Of a stretch of DNA of 64,000 nt, positions 1-6,942 are shown in pieces. The DNA is taken from NCBI RefSeq assembly GCF_041346945.1, contig NZ_CP166850.1:372001-436000 (forward strand), written 5' to 3'. The stretch is from Amycolatopsis sp. cg9 (GTDB lineage: Bacteria; Actinomycetota; Actinomycetes; Mycobacteriales; Pseudonocardiaceae). Position 1 is the stretch's first letter. The number at the start of each line of letters is the position of its first letter. Under the pieces are notes generated by a model, which was not told where the DNA came from, ran no database searches, and was given only the letters and a program-made list of their open reading frames with translations. The position numbers were made by a program, and so were the translations under genes.

Positions 1-155
1 AGCCCGCCGGCCCGCGCGAGTTCACCCTGCACCCGGGCGCCGGCCAGCAGCAAGGCGACCAGGACGGGCAGCAGCAGCACGACGGAGATCTTGGTGCGCA
101 GCCCCCAGTCACCCGGATTCCAGGAGGGGGCGGAACGACGTATGTCTTCTTTCAT
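1..155 (-). CDS. Probable nitrate/nitrite-sensing-type sensor histidine kinase, N-terminus only
   Basis: Only the first 51 codons are inside the window; the gene runs off the left edge. From an ATG at 155 the minus strand encodes a short charged segment, then WGLRTKISVVLLLPVLVALL, a classic positive-inside entry into a single transmembrane helix, followed by a basic/acidic segment (ARVQGELARAG). This WxLRTKxxxVLLxPxL opening is typical of large actinobacterial membrane histidine kinases with an extracellular nitrate- and nitrite-sensing domain, often the first gene of a conservon with roadblock, DUF742 and small GTPase genes. That family assignment rests on the N-terminus alone. No strong ribosome binding site precedes the ATG. 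A TTGACA promoter candidate lies about 75 nt upstream. It is separated from the PKS operon and is probably unrelated to it. Another single-pass membrane protein remains possible. Confidence 0.6.
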   Translation of the reverse strand, partial: MKEDIRRSAPSWNPGDWGLRTKISVVLLLPVLVALLLAGARVQGELARAGG

Positions 156-229
156 CGGTGGCGTGGCTCGATTCGTACCGGTGGCCCGAGAACGATTTCC
201 GGTTCCTTTTCCGCGGAATTCAGCCGGTG

Positions 230-259
230 ACATAACTCCGTCGGCACCGGGGCTGTCAA
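230..259 (-). promoter_or_regulatory. Sigma70-type promoter candidate for the histidine kinase gene
   Basis: On the minus strand TTGACA (259-254) is followed after 18 bp by TTATGT (235-230). The -35 is a perfect vegetative match and the -10 a fair one. A start of transcription near 223 would give a leader of about 65-70 nt before the ATG at 155. It is the only sequence of this kind seen in the 156-613 gap. Confidence 0.4.
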
Positions 260-358
260 GGAACGCGAGCCGTTTCCCCCGTACGCATCAGCTACACAGG
301 GTGAACTTCCACCGCACGGCTTTTTACCCTTGCGGAGGGTGAGATCGAGTCGAAGAAG

Positions 359-374
359 GCACGGGATCCCGTGC
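359..374. promoter_or_regulatory. 16-bp perfect palindrome, possible operator
   Basis: GCACGGGATCCCGTGC is fully self-complementary and lies about 100 bp upstream of the promoter candidate at 230-259. It could be a dimeric regulator site or simply part of the terminator-rich stretch. No other copy was noticed. Confidence 0.25.
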
Positions 375-390
375 GGGGTAGGTGATTTTC

Positions 391-424
391 CGCCTTGGCG
401 GGACGAGCGAGTCCCGCCAAGGCG
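391..424. terminator. Hairpin, probable terminator after the PKD-protein gene pair
   Basis: CGCCTTGGCGGGAC (391-404) and GTCCCGCCAAGGCG (411-424) form a perfect 14-bp stem with a 6-nt loop. No long T-tract follows, which is common in actinobacteria. It lies 190 nt beyond the stop of the gene ending at 614 and before the next promoter candidate. Confidence 0.5.
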
Positions 425-470
425 AAAGTGGACTCAGGCCGCCCGAGCACGGACCGTGGTCCCCACCCCG

Positions 471-587
471 AGCGCCCCAATGTGGCGTTCGGTGCGTCAG
501 ACGCACCCAATGTGGCGTTCGGTGCGTCAGACGCACCCAATGTGGCGTTCGGTGCGTCAGACGCAACCAACGCCACATTGGGGCGCT
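471..587. repeat. Extragenic copy of the palindromic 30-nt repeat (three units)
   Basis: Three tandem 30-nt units starting CCCAATGTGGCGTTC (476-505, 506-535, 536-565) are enclosed by a 19-bp inverted repeat, AGCGCCCCAATGTGGCGTT (471-489) and its exact complement (569-587). The same element occurs in frame inside six PKS modules of this window. Here it is non-coding, 26 nt past the stop at 614, where its long stem could act as a terminator or mRNA 3' stabiliser. Confidence 0.9.
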
Positions 588-613
588 TGGACGGCTCCCG
601 AGCGGGCCGGGGA

Positions 614-2068
614 TCAGCTGGCGCGGACCGCGGTCACGCCGGTCAGCCGGTTGTCCACCGGGTGGCTGTCACCGTCGTAGCGGCCGTCGAGGGTGGCCGT
701 CACCTCGAACTCCGCCTGGCCCGCCGCGGCGTCGGCCGCCGTGTACGAATAGGCGAACGGGAACTCCACGCGGCCGCCCGCCGGCACGAACTGGGTCAGC
801 GTGCCGACCTCTTCGAAGTACCCGCTCTCGCCCTTCCGGCGCAGCGAGACGACGACCTTCTCGTCGTAGCGGTTGTTCACCACCGACACCTTGACCGGCT
901 TGGTCTGCCCCGCGCGGGCCTGCGCGGGCAGGGACAGCCCGGTCAGCGTGACGTCGTGCGTCTCGACGTGCACCACCTGGCTGCCGGTGCCCGAGCGCCC
1001 GTCGTCGGTCGTCGCGCTGATCTCCAAGCGGTAGTCGCCGTCGGCGGCGTAGCGGTGCGTCAGCGTCGCGTTCGACGTCAGTGCCACCGACGTGCCGTCA
1101 CCGAACTTCAGCTCGCCGCTGACCAGCGGACGGCCGAGGCGGTCGCCCGCGTTCGGGAACATCTGGATGTCGTCGAACACCGACTTCCCACCGGAGTTGA
1201 GGTACACGTTGGGCGTCAGCGCCGGCGCGGTCGTCAGGCGGATCTCGTACGGGGACGCGCCGTCCGCGTCGATGCCCACCCGGATCCAGTACTGCAGGCC
1301 CGCCGTGGCCGTGAAGACCACGCGCTTGGCGGTGTCCAGCTCCCCCGCGCAGTCCACTTCGGACAGTTCAGGGCCGCGGTACACCGCGACCGACGGCGTC
1401 CGGCCGCCCCGCCGCTCCACGCTGATCGGCCGCGTGCGGTCCGGGGTGTACCGGTACCACACCGAGTGGTCGGCCTCGGGATCGCAGCTCGCCGTCACCT
1501 CGCCCGGCTCGCTCGTGGACCGCGACAGGTCGCCCGAGAACGTCCCGGGCAGCGTCGCCACCGCGGCGGCCGCGAAGTCGTCGTTGGGCTCCCGCGGGAC
1601 ACTGGAGAGGTCCAGCGTGGCCACCTGGCCGGCGCCGGAGTACGGCTTGAACACCATGATGTGGTATGTCTGCCCGGCGGTGACCAGGAACGTCACCGAC
1701 GGCCCGGAGTTCCACTCCGCACAAGCGCCGGGCACCTGCGACAGCGCCCCGCGCGAGCCGGTGTAGACGGCGATGAAGGGCAGCTGGCCGGCCCCCGTGG
1801 GCAGGGCCCGGACGAACCCGTCGGCGGACGCGGTGTAGTCGTACCACGCGCTCGTCGCGATCCAGGCGTAGCACGAGGTCGGGTCGTCGGCGGCCTTCGT
1901 CCCTTCGCCGAAGTCCTGGGTGGCCCGGAAGGGCAGGGCGGTGACGGTGGTGGCGGTGTCGAAATCGTCGTTGGCCGGTGTGTCGGCGTGCGCGGTGGCC
2001 GGCGCCACCAGTGCGGCCGCGACGGCGAGACCGGCGACCAGCAGGCGCCGGAAAGCGGTGTGCCTCAT
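614..2068 (-). CDS. Secreted PKD-type repeat protein, second of a tandem pair
   Basis: A 484-residue protein with a clear Sec signal peptide: basic start MRHTAFRR, hydrophobic core, and a cleavage site near residue 28 after ATAHA. Two N-terminal repeats follow, each opening with (P)NDDF and containing W(Y/F)xYT, VYTGxRG-like and YxIxV elements, resembling pre-peptidase C-terminal-like beta modules. A degenerate PKD-like unit (KFGDG, then HRYAADGDY) lies at about 300-360, and a last beta domain contains a VSVVNNRYDEKV-like segment. No catalytic motif is seen, so surface adhesion or binding is the likeliest role. It is a clear paralogue of the gene immediately upstream (gap 18 nt). The ATG at 2068 has a good ribosome binding site (GGGGGAG, about 7 nt before it). 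It lies beyond the PKS terminator and is probably not part of that pathway. Confidence 0.75.
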   Translation of the reverse strand: MRHTAFRRLLVAGLAVAAALVAPATAHADTPANDDFDTATTVTALPFRATQDFGEGTKAADDPTSCYAWIATSAWYDYTASADGFVRALPTGAGQLPFIAVYTGSRGALSQVPGACAEWNSGPSVTFLVTAGQTYHIMVFKPYSGAGQVATLDLSSVPREPNDDFAAAAVATLPGTFSGDLSRSTSEPGEVTASCDPEADHSVWYRYTPDRTRPISVERRGGRTPSVAVYRGPELSEVDCAGELDTAKRVVFTATAGLQYWIRVGIDADGASPYEIRLTTAPALTPNVYLNSGGKSVFDDIQMFPNAGDRLGRPLVSGELKFGDGTSVALTSNATLTHRYAADGDYRLEISATTDDGRSGTGSQVVHVETHDVTLTGLSLPAQARAGQTKPVKVSVVNNRYDEKVVVSLRRKGESGYFEEVGTLTQFVPAGGRVEFPFAYSYTAADAAAGQAEFEVTATLDGRYDGDSHPVDNRLTGVTAVRAS

Positions 2069-2086
2069 CTTGTTCTCCCCCAGTGC

Positions 2087-3574
2087 TCAGACGGCGGCGA
2101 TGCGCGTGCCGCTCGGTTTCACGGTCGTGGCGATGGCGATCACTTCGTTGTCCGACGGCCGGGCGTCACGCACCGGGTAGTCCAGCTTCAGCTCGGCGCG
2201 GAAGATGACCTTGCCGTCGATCGCGTCGTCGGGGGTGAAGGTGTAGGCGAAGGGGAACCGCACGGTCTTGGTGGGCCGCGCGGGCACGGTCAGGGTGAGC
2301 GTGGCGACCTGCCGCCAGTAGTTCCCGTCGTTGCGGGACAGCACGACCGTCGCAGTCTCGGCGTACCGGGTGTTGCTCACGTCGACCGAGATGGGCTTGC
2401 TCTCGCCCGCGCGGGCCGCGGCAGGCACGGTGAACTTGGCGATCCCGACGTCGTGGGTGGTCACGGTGACCTGCGTCGTCCGGGTGGCCGTGCGGCCGTC
2501 CGGCGACGTCGCGTGCAGGGTGACGGTGTACGTGCCGTCGGTGGCGTAGTGGTGGGACACGGGGGCGGTGCCGGCCGGGGCCGTGGCGCCGTCACCGAAG
2601 TCCCAGTCGGCGGTCATCGGCCGGTCGATCTCGTTCCAGGAGTCCGCGGAGAACGAGACGTTGTCGTAGACCGTCGGGTACGACGGCGACTGGGAGATCG
2701 ACGGCTGCAGCGCCGGCGCGTCGTCCAGGGACAGCGTGATGGGCTCGTACGAAGTGGCCGGCCCGGTCACGCGGACGTAGTAGGTCGTCCCGGTGGCGGC
2801 GCGGAACGCGGTCGGCTGCCCGTACGAGTCGTTCTTGCAGGCGACCTGCTTCAGCTCCGGCAGGCTGTTCCCCGTGTAGACCGAGAGGGCCGAGCCGTAC
2901 CCGGTGGTCCGCGCGGTGACCGACTTCGCCGCACCGGTGTTGGTGTAGGCGTACCAGACCGACGGGACGAGGTTGGCCTCGGACTGGCACGTCGACTCCG
3001 GGTCGTCGGCTTCGTAGGAGGCGACCGAGAAGTCCGGCTGCGCGGAGAACGGCAGCGACGGCACGGCCTGCGCGTTCGCGTAGTCGTCGTTGGCCGCGGC
3101 CGGCACCGGGTCCAGCGAGAGCGACAGCGCCCCGCCCGGGACGTCGTAGCCGGAGACCATGATCGAGTACGTGGTCCCGGCCTTCGCCAGGAACGTCGTG
3201 TCCCCGCCGATGCCGCAACCGTTGTCGACCCCCCGGAGTACGCCCCGGGTTCCGGTGTGGACCGCGAGGATCATCTCCGGGTCGCTGCCCTTGGTCGAGG
3301 CGCGCAGGTACCCGTCCGCGGTGGCCGTGTACCGGAACCAGACGGACGCCCGGACGTCGGACGACTGGCACCAGTACGGGTCGTCGACCGCCTTGGTGGC
3401 CTCGCTCGTGTCCTGCTGCGCGGTGAACGGCAGCGCGGTGATCGCCGTCGCCTGGTCGAAGTCGTCGTTGGACGGTGGCGCCGCGTGCGCGACGCCCGGT
3501 ACGAGCAGCGCGAACGCCGCCGTGAACGCGGTGGCCAAGGCGATCCGGCCGCGCGATCGCAACGAAAGCAGCAC
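2087..3574 (-). CDS. Secreted PKD-domain protein, first of a tandem pair
   Basis: A 495-residue exported protein. A GTG start at 3574 is chosen because GGGGGGA lies about 8 nt upstream and the frame begins with a signal peptide (MLLSLRSRGR, then a hydrophobic core, cleavage near residue 31 after VAHA). Two NDDF/NDDY repeats with WFRYT or WYAYT elements occupy about residues 35-260. A recognisable PKD domain follows at about 300-375 (WDFGDG, then HHYATDGTYTVTL). A further beta domain ends the protein. PKD and such repeats usually mediate carbohydrate or protein contact outside the cell; no protease or hydrolase motif is visible. It shares its whole domain order with the gene ending at 614, indicating tandem duplication. 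The 175-bp gap before it holds the terminator of the PKS operon; I could not identify a convincing promoter there. Confidence 0.75.
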   Translation of the reverse strand: MLLSLRSRGRIALATAFTAAFALLVPGVAHAAPPSNDDFDQATAITALPFTAQQDTSEATKAVDDPYWCQSSDVRASVWFRYTATADGYLRASTKGSDPEMILAVHTGTRGVLRGVDNGCGIGGDTTFLAKAGTTYSIMVSGYDVPGGALSLSLDPVPAAANDDYANAQAVPSLPFSAQPDFSVASYEADDPESTCQSEANLVPSVWYAYTNTGAAKSVTARTTGYGSALSVYTGNSLPELKQVACKNDSYGQPTAFRAATGTTYYVRVTGPATSYEPITLSLDDAPALQPSISQSPSYPTVYDNVSFSADSWNEIDRPMTADWDFGDGATAPAGTAPVSHHYATDGTYTVTLHATSPDGRTATRTTQVTVTTHDVGIAKFTVPAAARAGESKPISVDVSNTRYAETATVVLSRNDGNYWRQVATLTLTVPARPTKTVRFPFAYTFTPDDAIDGKVIFRAELKLDYPVRDARPSDNEVIAIATTVKPSGTRIAAV

Positions 3575-3709
3575 GAGTCATCCCCCCAGATGTGTCCCGT
3601 CCCCACGCAGGCGGTGGGGATCCCCGCCGGGCACATCGACGAACGGGGGTCCGGTGTGACCGATCCGGCCGGAAATAGCCCGGACGTCGCAACCGCGCTA
3701 CTCCGAGTA

Positions 3710-3744
3710 GACCGCGGGGTGCGGACCACCCGCACCCCGCGGTC
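3710..3744. terminator. Strong hairpin ending the PKS-P450-thioesterase operon
   Basis: GACCGCGGGGTGCGG (3710-3724) and CCGCACCCCGCGGTC (3730-3744) form a perfect 15-bp, almost pure G/C stem with a 5-nt loop, only 5 nt beyond the stop codon of the type II thioesterase. A second small inverted repeat, CTACTC/GAGTAG, adjoins it at about 3698-3710. No T-tract follows, as usual for actinobacterial terminators. It marks the downstream border of the biosynthetic operon. Confidence 0.75.
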
Positions 3745-3749
3745 CGGTC

Positions 3750-4493
3750 TCAGGCCGGCACCCGGCCCAGCCGCTCGGCCATCGTCCGCAGGAGGACGTC
3801 CTGGTGGCGGGTCAGGAAGAAGTGCCCGCCGGGCAGCGGGACCAGCTCGAAGCCGCCCGTGGTGTGCGCCGCCCACGCCGAGACCTCGTCCACCGACGCG
3901 ACCGGGTCTTCGGTGCCGGTGAACGCCACCACCGGCGTCGCCAGCCGGACGCCCGGCGGGTGCCGGTAGGTCTCCACCGCGCGGTAGTCGTTGCGCAGCA
4001 CCGGCAGGATCATGCGCACCACCTCCTCGTCACCGAGGAGATCCGCCTCCGTGCCGCTCAGCCGGCGCACCTCGGCCAGCACCCCCTCGTCGGAGCGGGT
4101 GTGGACGCGGTCGTCGCGGTACCGGTCGGGCGCGCGCCGGCCGGAGACGAACAGCGCCACCGGCGCCGGCCCCGAGTCCTCCAGCCGCCGCGTCACCTCG
4201 TACGCCACCATCGCGCCCATGCTGTGCCCGAACAGCGCCAGCGGCCGCTCGTCGAGCCCCCGCAGCAGGGCGGCGATCTCGTCGGCGAGCCCTTCGACCG
4301 TGGGGACGAACGGTTCCTTCCGCCGGTCCTGCCGCCCCGGGTACTGCACGGACAGGACTTCGACGTCCGGGGCGAGCGCCCGCGACACGGGGAAGTAGAA
4401 CGACGCCGAACCGCCGGCGTGCGGCAGGCACACCAGCCGCGCCTTCGCCGCCGGTGCCTCGTGGAACCGGCGGAACCAGCGGTCCGCGGTCAC
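3750..4493 (-). CDS. Type II (editing) thioesterase
   Basis: A 247-residue alpha/beta hydrolase that removes aberrant acyl groups from PKS acyl carrier proteins; a stand-alone cytosolic enzyme. Visible family marks are LPHAGGSA near residue 23, YPGRQDR at 51, the nucleophile motif GHSMG (Ser about 91), the acid in TGTEDPV (Asp about 196) and the catalytic His in PGGHFF (about 224). Length is normal for the family. I chose the GTG at 4493 because it overlaps the stop of the preceding P450 as GTGA, the same coupling used by the P450 genes; a second GTG one codon upstream is possible, and longer upstream reading is only run-through. It is the last gene of the operon, followed directly by a strong hairpin. 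Distinct from the chain-releasing TE fused to the last PKS. Confidence 0.93.
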   Translation of the reverse strand: MTADRWFRRFHEAPAAKARLVCLPHAGGSASFYFPVSRALAPDVEVLSVQYPGRQDRRKEPFVPTVEGLADEIAALLRGLDERPLALFGHSMGAMVAYEVTRRLEDSGPAPVALFVSGRRAPDRYRDDRVHTRSDEGVLAEVRRLSGTEADLLGDEEVVRMILPVLRNDYRAVETYRHPPGVRLATPVVAFTGTEDPVASVDEVSAWAAHTTGGFELVPLPGGHFFLTRHQDVLLRTMAERLGRVPA

Positions 4494-5719
4494 CACGTGA
4501 CCGGGAGCTCGGCGACGCGGTAGACGCCCAGCCCGCCCGGCGGCACCTCCTCCGACGGGACCGCCAGCCGCAGGCCGGGGAGCCGGGTGAACAGCGTCGA
4601 GAAGACGACCTCGAGCGCGGCCGTCGCGAAGTTCATCGCGACGCACTGGTGCGGGCCGTGGCCGAAGGTGAGGTGCGTCTTGTGGTCGCGGCGCAGGTCG
4701 AGCTCGTGCGGCGCCGGGAACGCCGCGGGGTCGCGGTTGACCGCCGGCGTGGCCAGGATGACGCCTTCGCCCGCCCGGACGGTCTGGCCGCCGATCTCGA
4801 TGTCCTCGGTGGCCAGGCGCGAGATGATGTCGCCCGCCGAGATGTAGCGCAGCAGCTCCTCCACCGCGCGCGGGGCCGCGCCGGCCGGGTCGGCGCGCAG
4901 GACGTCCGCCTGCGCCGGGTTGTCCAGCACCGCGAACGCGCCGAGGGAGATCATCGTCATCGTGGACTCGTTGCCCGACACCGTGACCAGCATCGCCGAG
5001 TTGAGCAGCTGCTGGAAGCCGATCTCGTCCGGCCGCTCGTCGAAGCTGGTGACCATGTGGGTGGCCAGGTCTTCGGCCGGCTCGGCGCGCTTGCGCTCGA
5101 AGAGCCTGGTGTAGAAGTCGGACAGCGTGTAGATCGCCGGGACCATCATGTCCGGCCGGGTCGCCAGGTACTGGACGTGCTCGGTGTAGACCGCGCGGTC
5201 CTCCTCCGGCACGCCGAACAGCTCCGCCATCATCATCGACGGGAACGGCACCGCGAACGCCGAAACGAGGTCGGCGCCCGGGCCGTCGGCCAGCATGCCG
5301 TCGATCAGCTCGTCGACGATCTTCTGGATCTTCGGGCGCATCGCCTTGGCCTGGCGCAGCGTGAAGCTCGGGATCACCAGCTTGCGCTGGGCGTTGTGCT
5401 CCGGATCGTCGAGCTGCGCGAACGTCAGCGCGTCACCCTCGGGCACCGGCTGCGGCATGCCGGTGCCGGGCATGATCTTGGCGTTGTTCGGGAAGTCCGG
5501 GTGCGAGCGGGCGGCCGAGAGCCGCGGGTCCGCCAGCAGCGCGCGGGCTTCCGCGTAGCCGGTGACGACCCAGGCCTGCTTGCCGTCGACCAGCTTCACC
5601 TTCGACAGCGGCGCTTTTTCGTGCAGCTCCGAGTAAGCGGCGGGCGGGTGGTACGGGCACTTGCCGCGCGGCAGCGGGAACGACGGCACCTCGGTGGCGG
5701 TGTCGAGGGTTTCGGTCAC
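4490..5719 (-). CDS. Cytochrome P450 with an atypical haem-binding loop
   Basis: A 409-residue soluble bacterial P450, probably a tailoring hydroxylase or epoxidase for the polyketide. The I-helix oxygen-activation segment reads SGNEST (near residue 245, equivalent to AGxET), the K-helix ExxR is ELLR, and the haem-ligand loop is FGHGPHQCVAMNFA with the Cys near residue 356. In this loop the usual Gly two residues after Cys is Ala and the following LA is FA, so the Cys ligand remains but the loop is unusual. It is less like the two other P450s than they are like each other and looks closer to CYP105/107-type enzymes. The GTG start at 5719 overlaps the preceding stop (GTGA); reading further upstream in frame is antisense-quality run-through. 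Its own stop overlaps the thioesterase start the same way. Confidence 0.9.
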   Translation of the reverse strand: MTETLDTATEVPSFPLPRGKCPYHPPAAYSELHEKAPLSKVKLVDGKQAWVVTGYAEARALLADPRLSAARSHPDFPNNAKIMPGTGMPQPVPEGDALTFAQLDDPEHNAQRKLVIPSFTLRQAKAMRPKIQKIVDELIDGMLADGPGADLVSAFAVPFPSMMMAELFGVPEEDRAVYTEHVQYLATRPDMMVPAIYTLSDFYTRLFERKRAEPAEDLATHMVTSFDERPDEIGFQQLLNSAMLVTVSGNESTMTMISLGAFAVLDNPAQADVLRADPAGAAPRAVEELLRYISAGDIISRLATEDIEIGGQTVRAGEGVILATPAVNRDPAAFPAPHELDLRRDHKTHLTFGHGPHQCVAMNFATAALEVVFSTLFTRLPGLRLAVPSEEVPPGGLGVYRVAELPVTW

Positions 5720-6942
5720 GGGAGGTCTCTCCGATCGGTGGGGGTGGTGCTGACGACCAGCGGGACCCGCTTCGGTCCGAACAGCAGATGGGATTCCTGG
5801 TACTCGACGACGCCGTCGACCGTCCACATCGGAAGGTGGTCGAACAGCGCGTTCAGCGCACCGGTCAGCTCGACGCGGGCGAGCATCGCGCCGAGGCAGA
5901 AGTGGATGCCGTGCCCGAACGTCAGGTGGCGGTTCGGGCTGCGGCGGATGTCGAACACGTCCGGATCGGCGAACACGGCGTCGTCGTGGTTCGCCGAAAG
6001 CATCCACGGCACGACGACCGCGCCCGCCGGGATCACGTGCCCGGCGACCTCGGTGTCCACTGTGGTGTAACGCTGCAGCCGCGTGGACGGTGGCCGGCAC
6101 CGCAGCACTTCCTCGACCGCGCCCGGGATCAGCGCCCGGTCGGCCCGCAGCGCGGCCTGCGCTTCGGGGTGCTCGGCCAGCAGCACGAGGGCGTGGCCGA
6201 GCACGGCGGCGGTGGTGAGGTGCCCGGCCTGCAGGATCTGCACGGCCAGGCTCGCCACCTCCGGATCGGCCAGCTGCTCGCCGTCCAGCCGCGCGCGGAC
6301 CAGGTCGGAGATCAGCCCCGGCCCCGGCTCGGCGCGGCGGCGCGCGCACAGCTGCAGCAGGTAGCCCATCAGCTCGAGGAACGGGCCGCCCAGCGCGTTG
6401 TCCGCCGCCGCCCGCACGGCCGCTTCGTCGGTGAGGTCCGGTGGTTCGATCGCCATGATCTGCTCGACCAGCGACCGGAACGCGCCCGCGTCGGCGGCCG
6501 GGATGCCGAACAGCTCGGCGATCATCGTCGCGGGCAGCTCGACCGTGAAGTGCTCGACCGCGTCGAAGCCGCCTTCCGGGGCCCGGTCGAGCAGGTCCAC
6601 CGCGATCTCGGCCACGCGCGGGCCGAGATCGCGCATCTTCCGCGGGGTGAACGCCTGCGCCGCCAGCCGCCGCAGCTTGCCGTGCTGCGGCGGGTCGGCG
6701 ACCAGCATCATCCCCTCGGTCATGTTCGGCACGCCCTCGGGCAGCACCCGCGCCGGGTTGCTGGAGAACGTCGCCGGGTCCTTGGTGACGCGCTCGACGT
6801 CGGCGTGGGAGAAGAGGTGGTGCGCGCCGGACGCGTCGACGTGCACCCCGCCGTCCTCCCGGCGGCGCCGCAGCCAGGCGAGCTGCTCACCGAGGCCGAA
6901 CCGCGCCGACGGGACGTCCTCTGTGGACAGTGCGGTGGTCAC
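5716..6942 (-). CDS. Cytochrome P450 (second of three)
   Basis: A 408-residue class I bacterial P450 needing separate ferredoxin and reductase, none of which is encoded in the window. Marks: DPPQHGKLRRLAAQAFTPR in the C-helix region, I-helix AGHLTT near residue 237, ExxR as EVLR, and haem loop FGHGIHFCLGAMLA with Cys near 349. In the I-helix the acidic residue normally before the conserved Thr (AGHETT) is Leu. The Thr is kept. It shares layout and many segments with the P450 just upstream, so the pair probably arose by duplication. Starts with GTG at 6942, overlapping the upstream stop as GTGA, and its stop overlaps the next P450 start, so the three enzymes should be made together. Likely acts on the released polyketide; the position oxidised cannot be read from sequence. 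Confidence 0.92.
   Translation of the reverse strand: MTTALSTEDVPSARFGLGEQLAWLRRRREDGGVHVDASGAHHLFSHADVERVTKDPATFSSNPARVLPEGVPNMTEGMMLVADPPQHGKLRRLAAQAFTPRKMRDLGPRVAEIAVDLLDRAPEGGFDAVEHFTVELPATMIAELFGIPAADAGAFRSLVEQIMAIEPPDLTDEAAVRAAADNALGGPFLELMGYLLQLCARRRAEPGPGLISDLVRARLDGEQLADPEVASLAVQILQAGHLTTAAVLGHALVLLAEHPEAQAALRADRALIPGAVEEVLRCRPPSTRLQRYTTVDTEVAGHVIPAGAVVVPWMLSANHDDAVFADPDVFDIRRSPNRHLTFGHGIHFCLGAMLARVELTGALNALFDHLPMWTVDGVVEYQESHLLFGPKRVPLVVSTTPTDRRDLP

Larger units (their letters stand above)
156..613. other. Intergenic region with hairpins, a palindrome and a triple 30-nt repeat
   Basis: I see no credible gene on either strand; open frames here are by-products of high GC and of the repeat. 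Reading away from the stop at 614, the region holds the triple repeat (587-471), a 14-bp hairpin (424-391), a 16-bp perfect palindrome GCACGGGATCCCGTGC (359-374), and the TTGACA promoter candidate (259-230). The arrangement looks like a transcription end followed by a new start. Confidence 0.6.

Noticed and set aside
91..342. Small plus-strand frame at the left edge
   Set aside because: No ribosome binding site or recognisable motif. It lies opposite the histidine kinase start and its promoter region.
476..565. CRISPR-like look of three tandem 30-nt units
   Set aside because: The units abut with no spacers, are arms of a palindrome, and recur inside coding DNA. No cas gene is present.
3575..3709. 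Promoter for the PKD gene pair
   Set aside because: TTGCGA and TATTTC elements can be found but with only 9 bp between them. Nothing convincing enough to annotate.
395..3922. Very long plus-strand open frame (about 1175 codons)
   Set aside because: It lies opposite two well-supported minus-strand genes, is extremely rich in Arg/Gly/Val/Ala and has no domain pattern. High GC removes stop codons in this phase.
4494..4646. Longer N-terminus for the type II thioesterase
   Set aside because: The extension is Arg/Ala/Gly-rich and overlaps the third P450. Family length fits the GTG at 4493.
5720..6349. Longer N-terminus for the third P450
   Set aside because: It overlaps the second P450 out of frame and shows no P450 sequence. 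The GTGA overlap and normal P450 length support the start at 5719.
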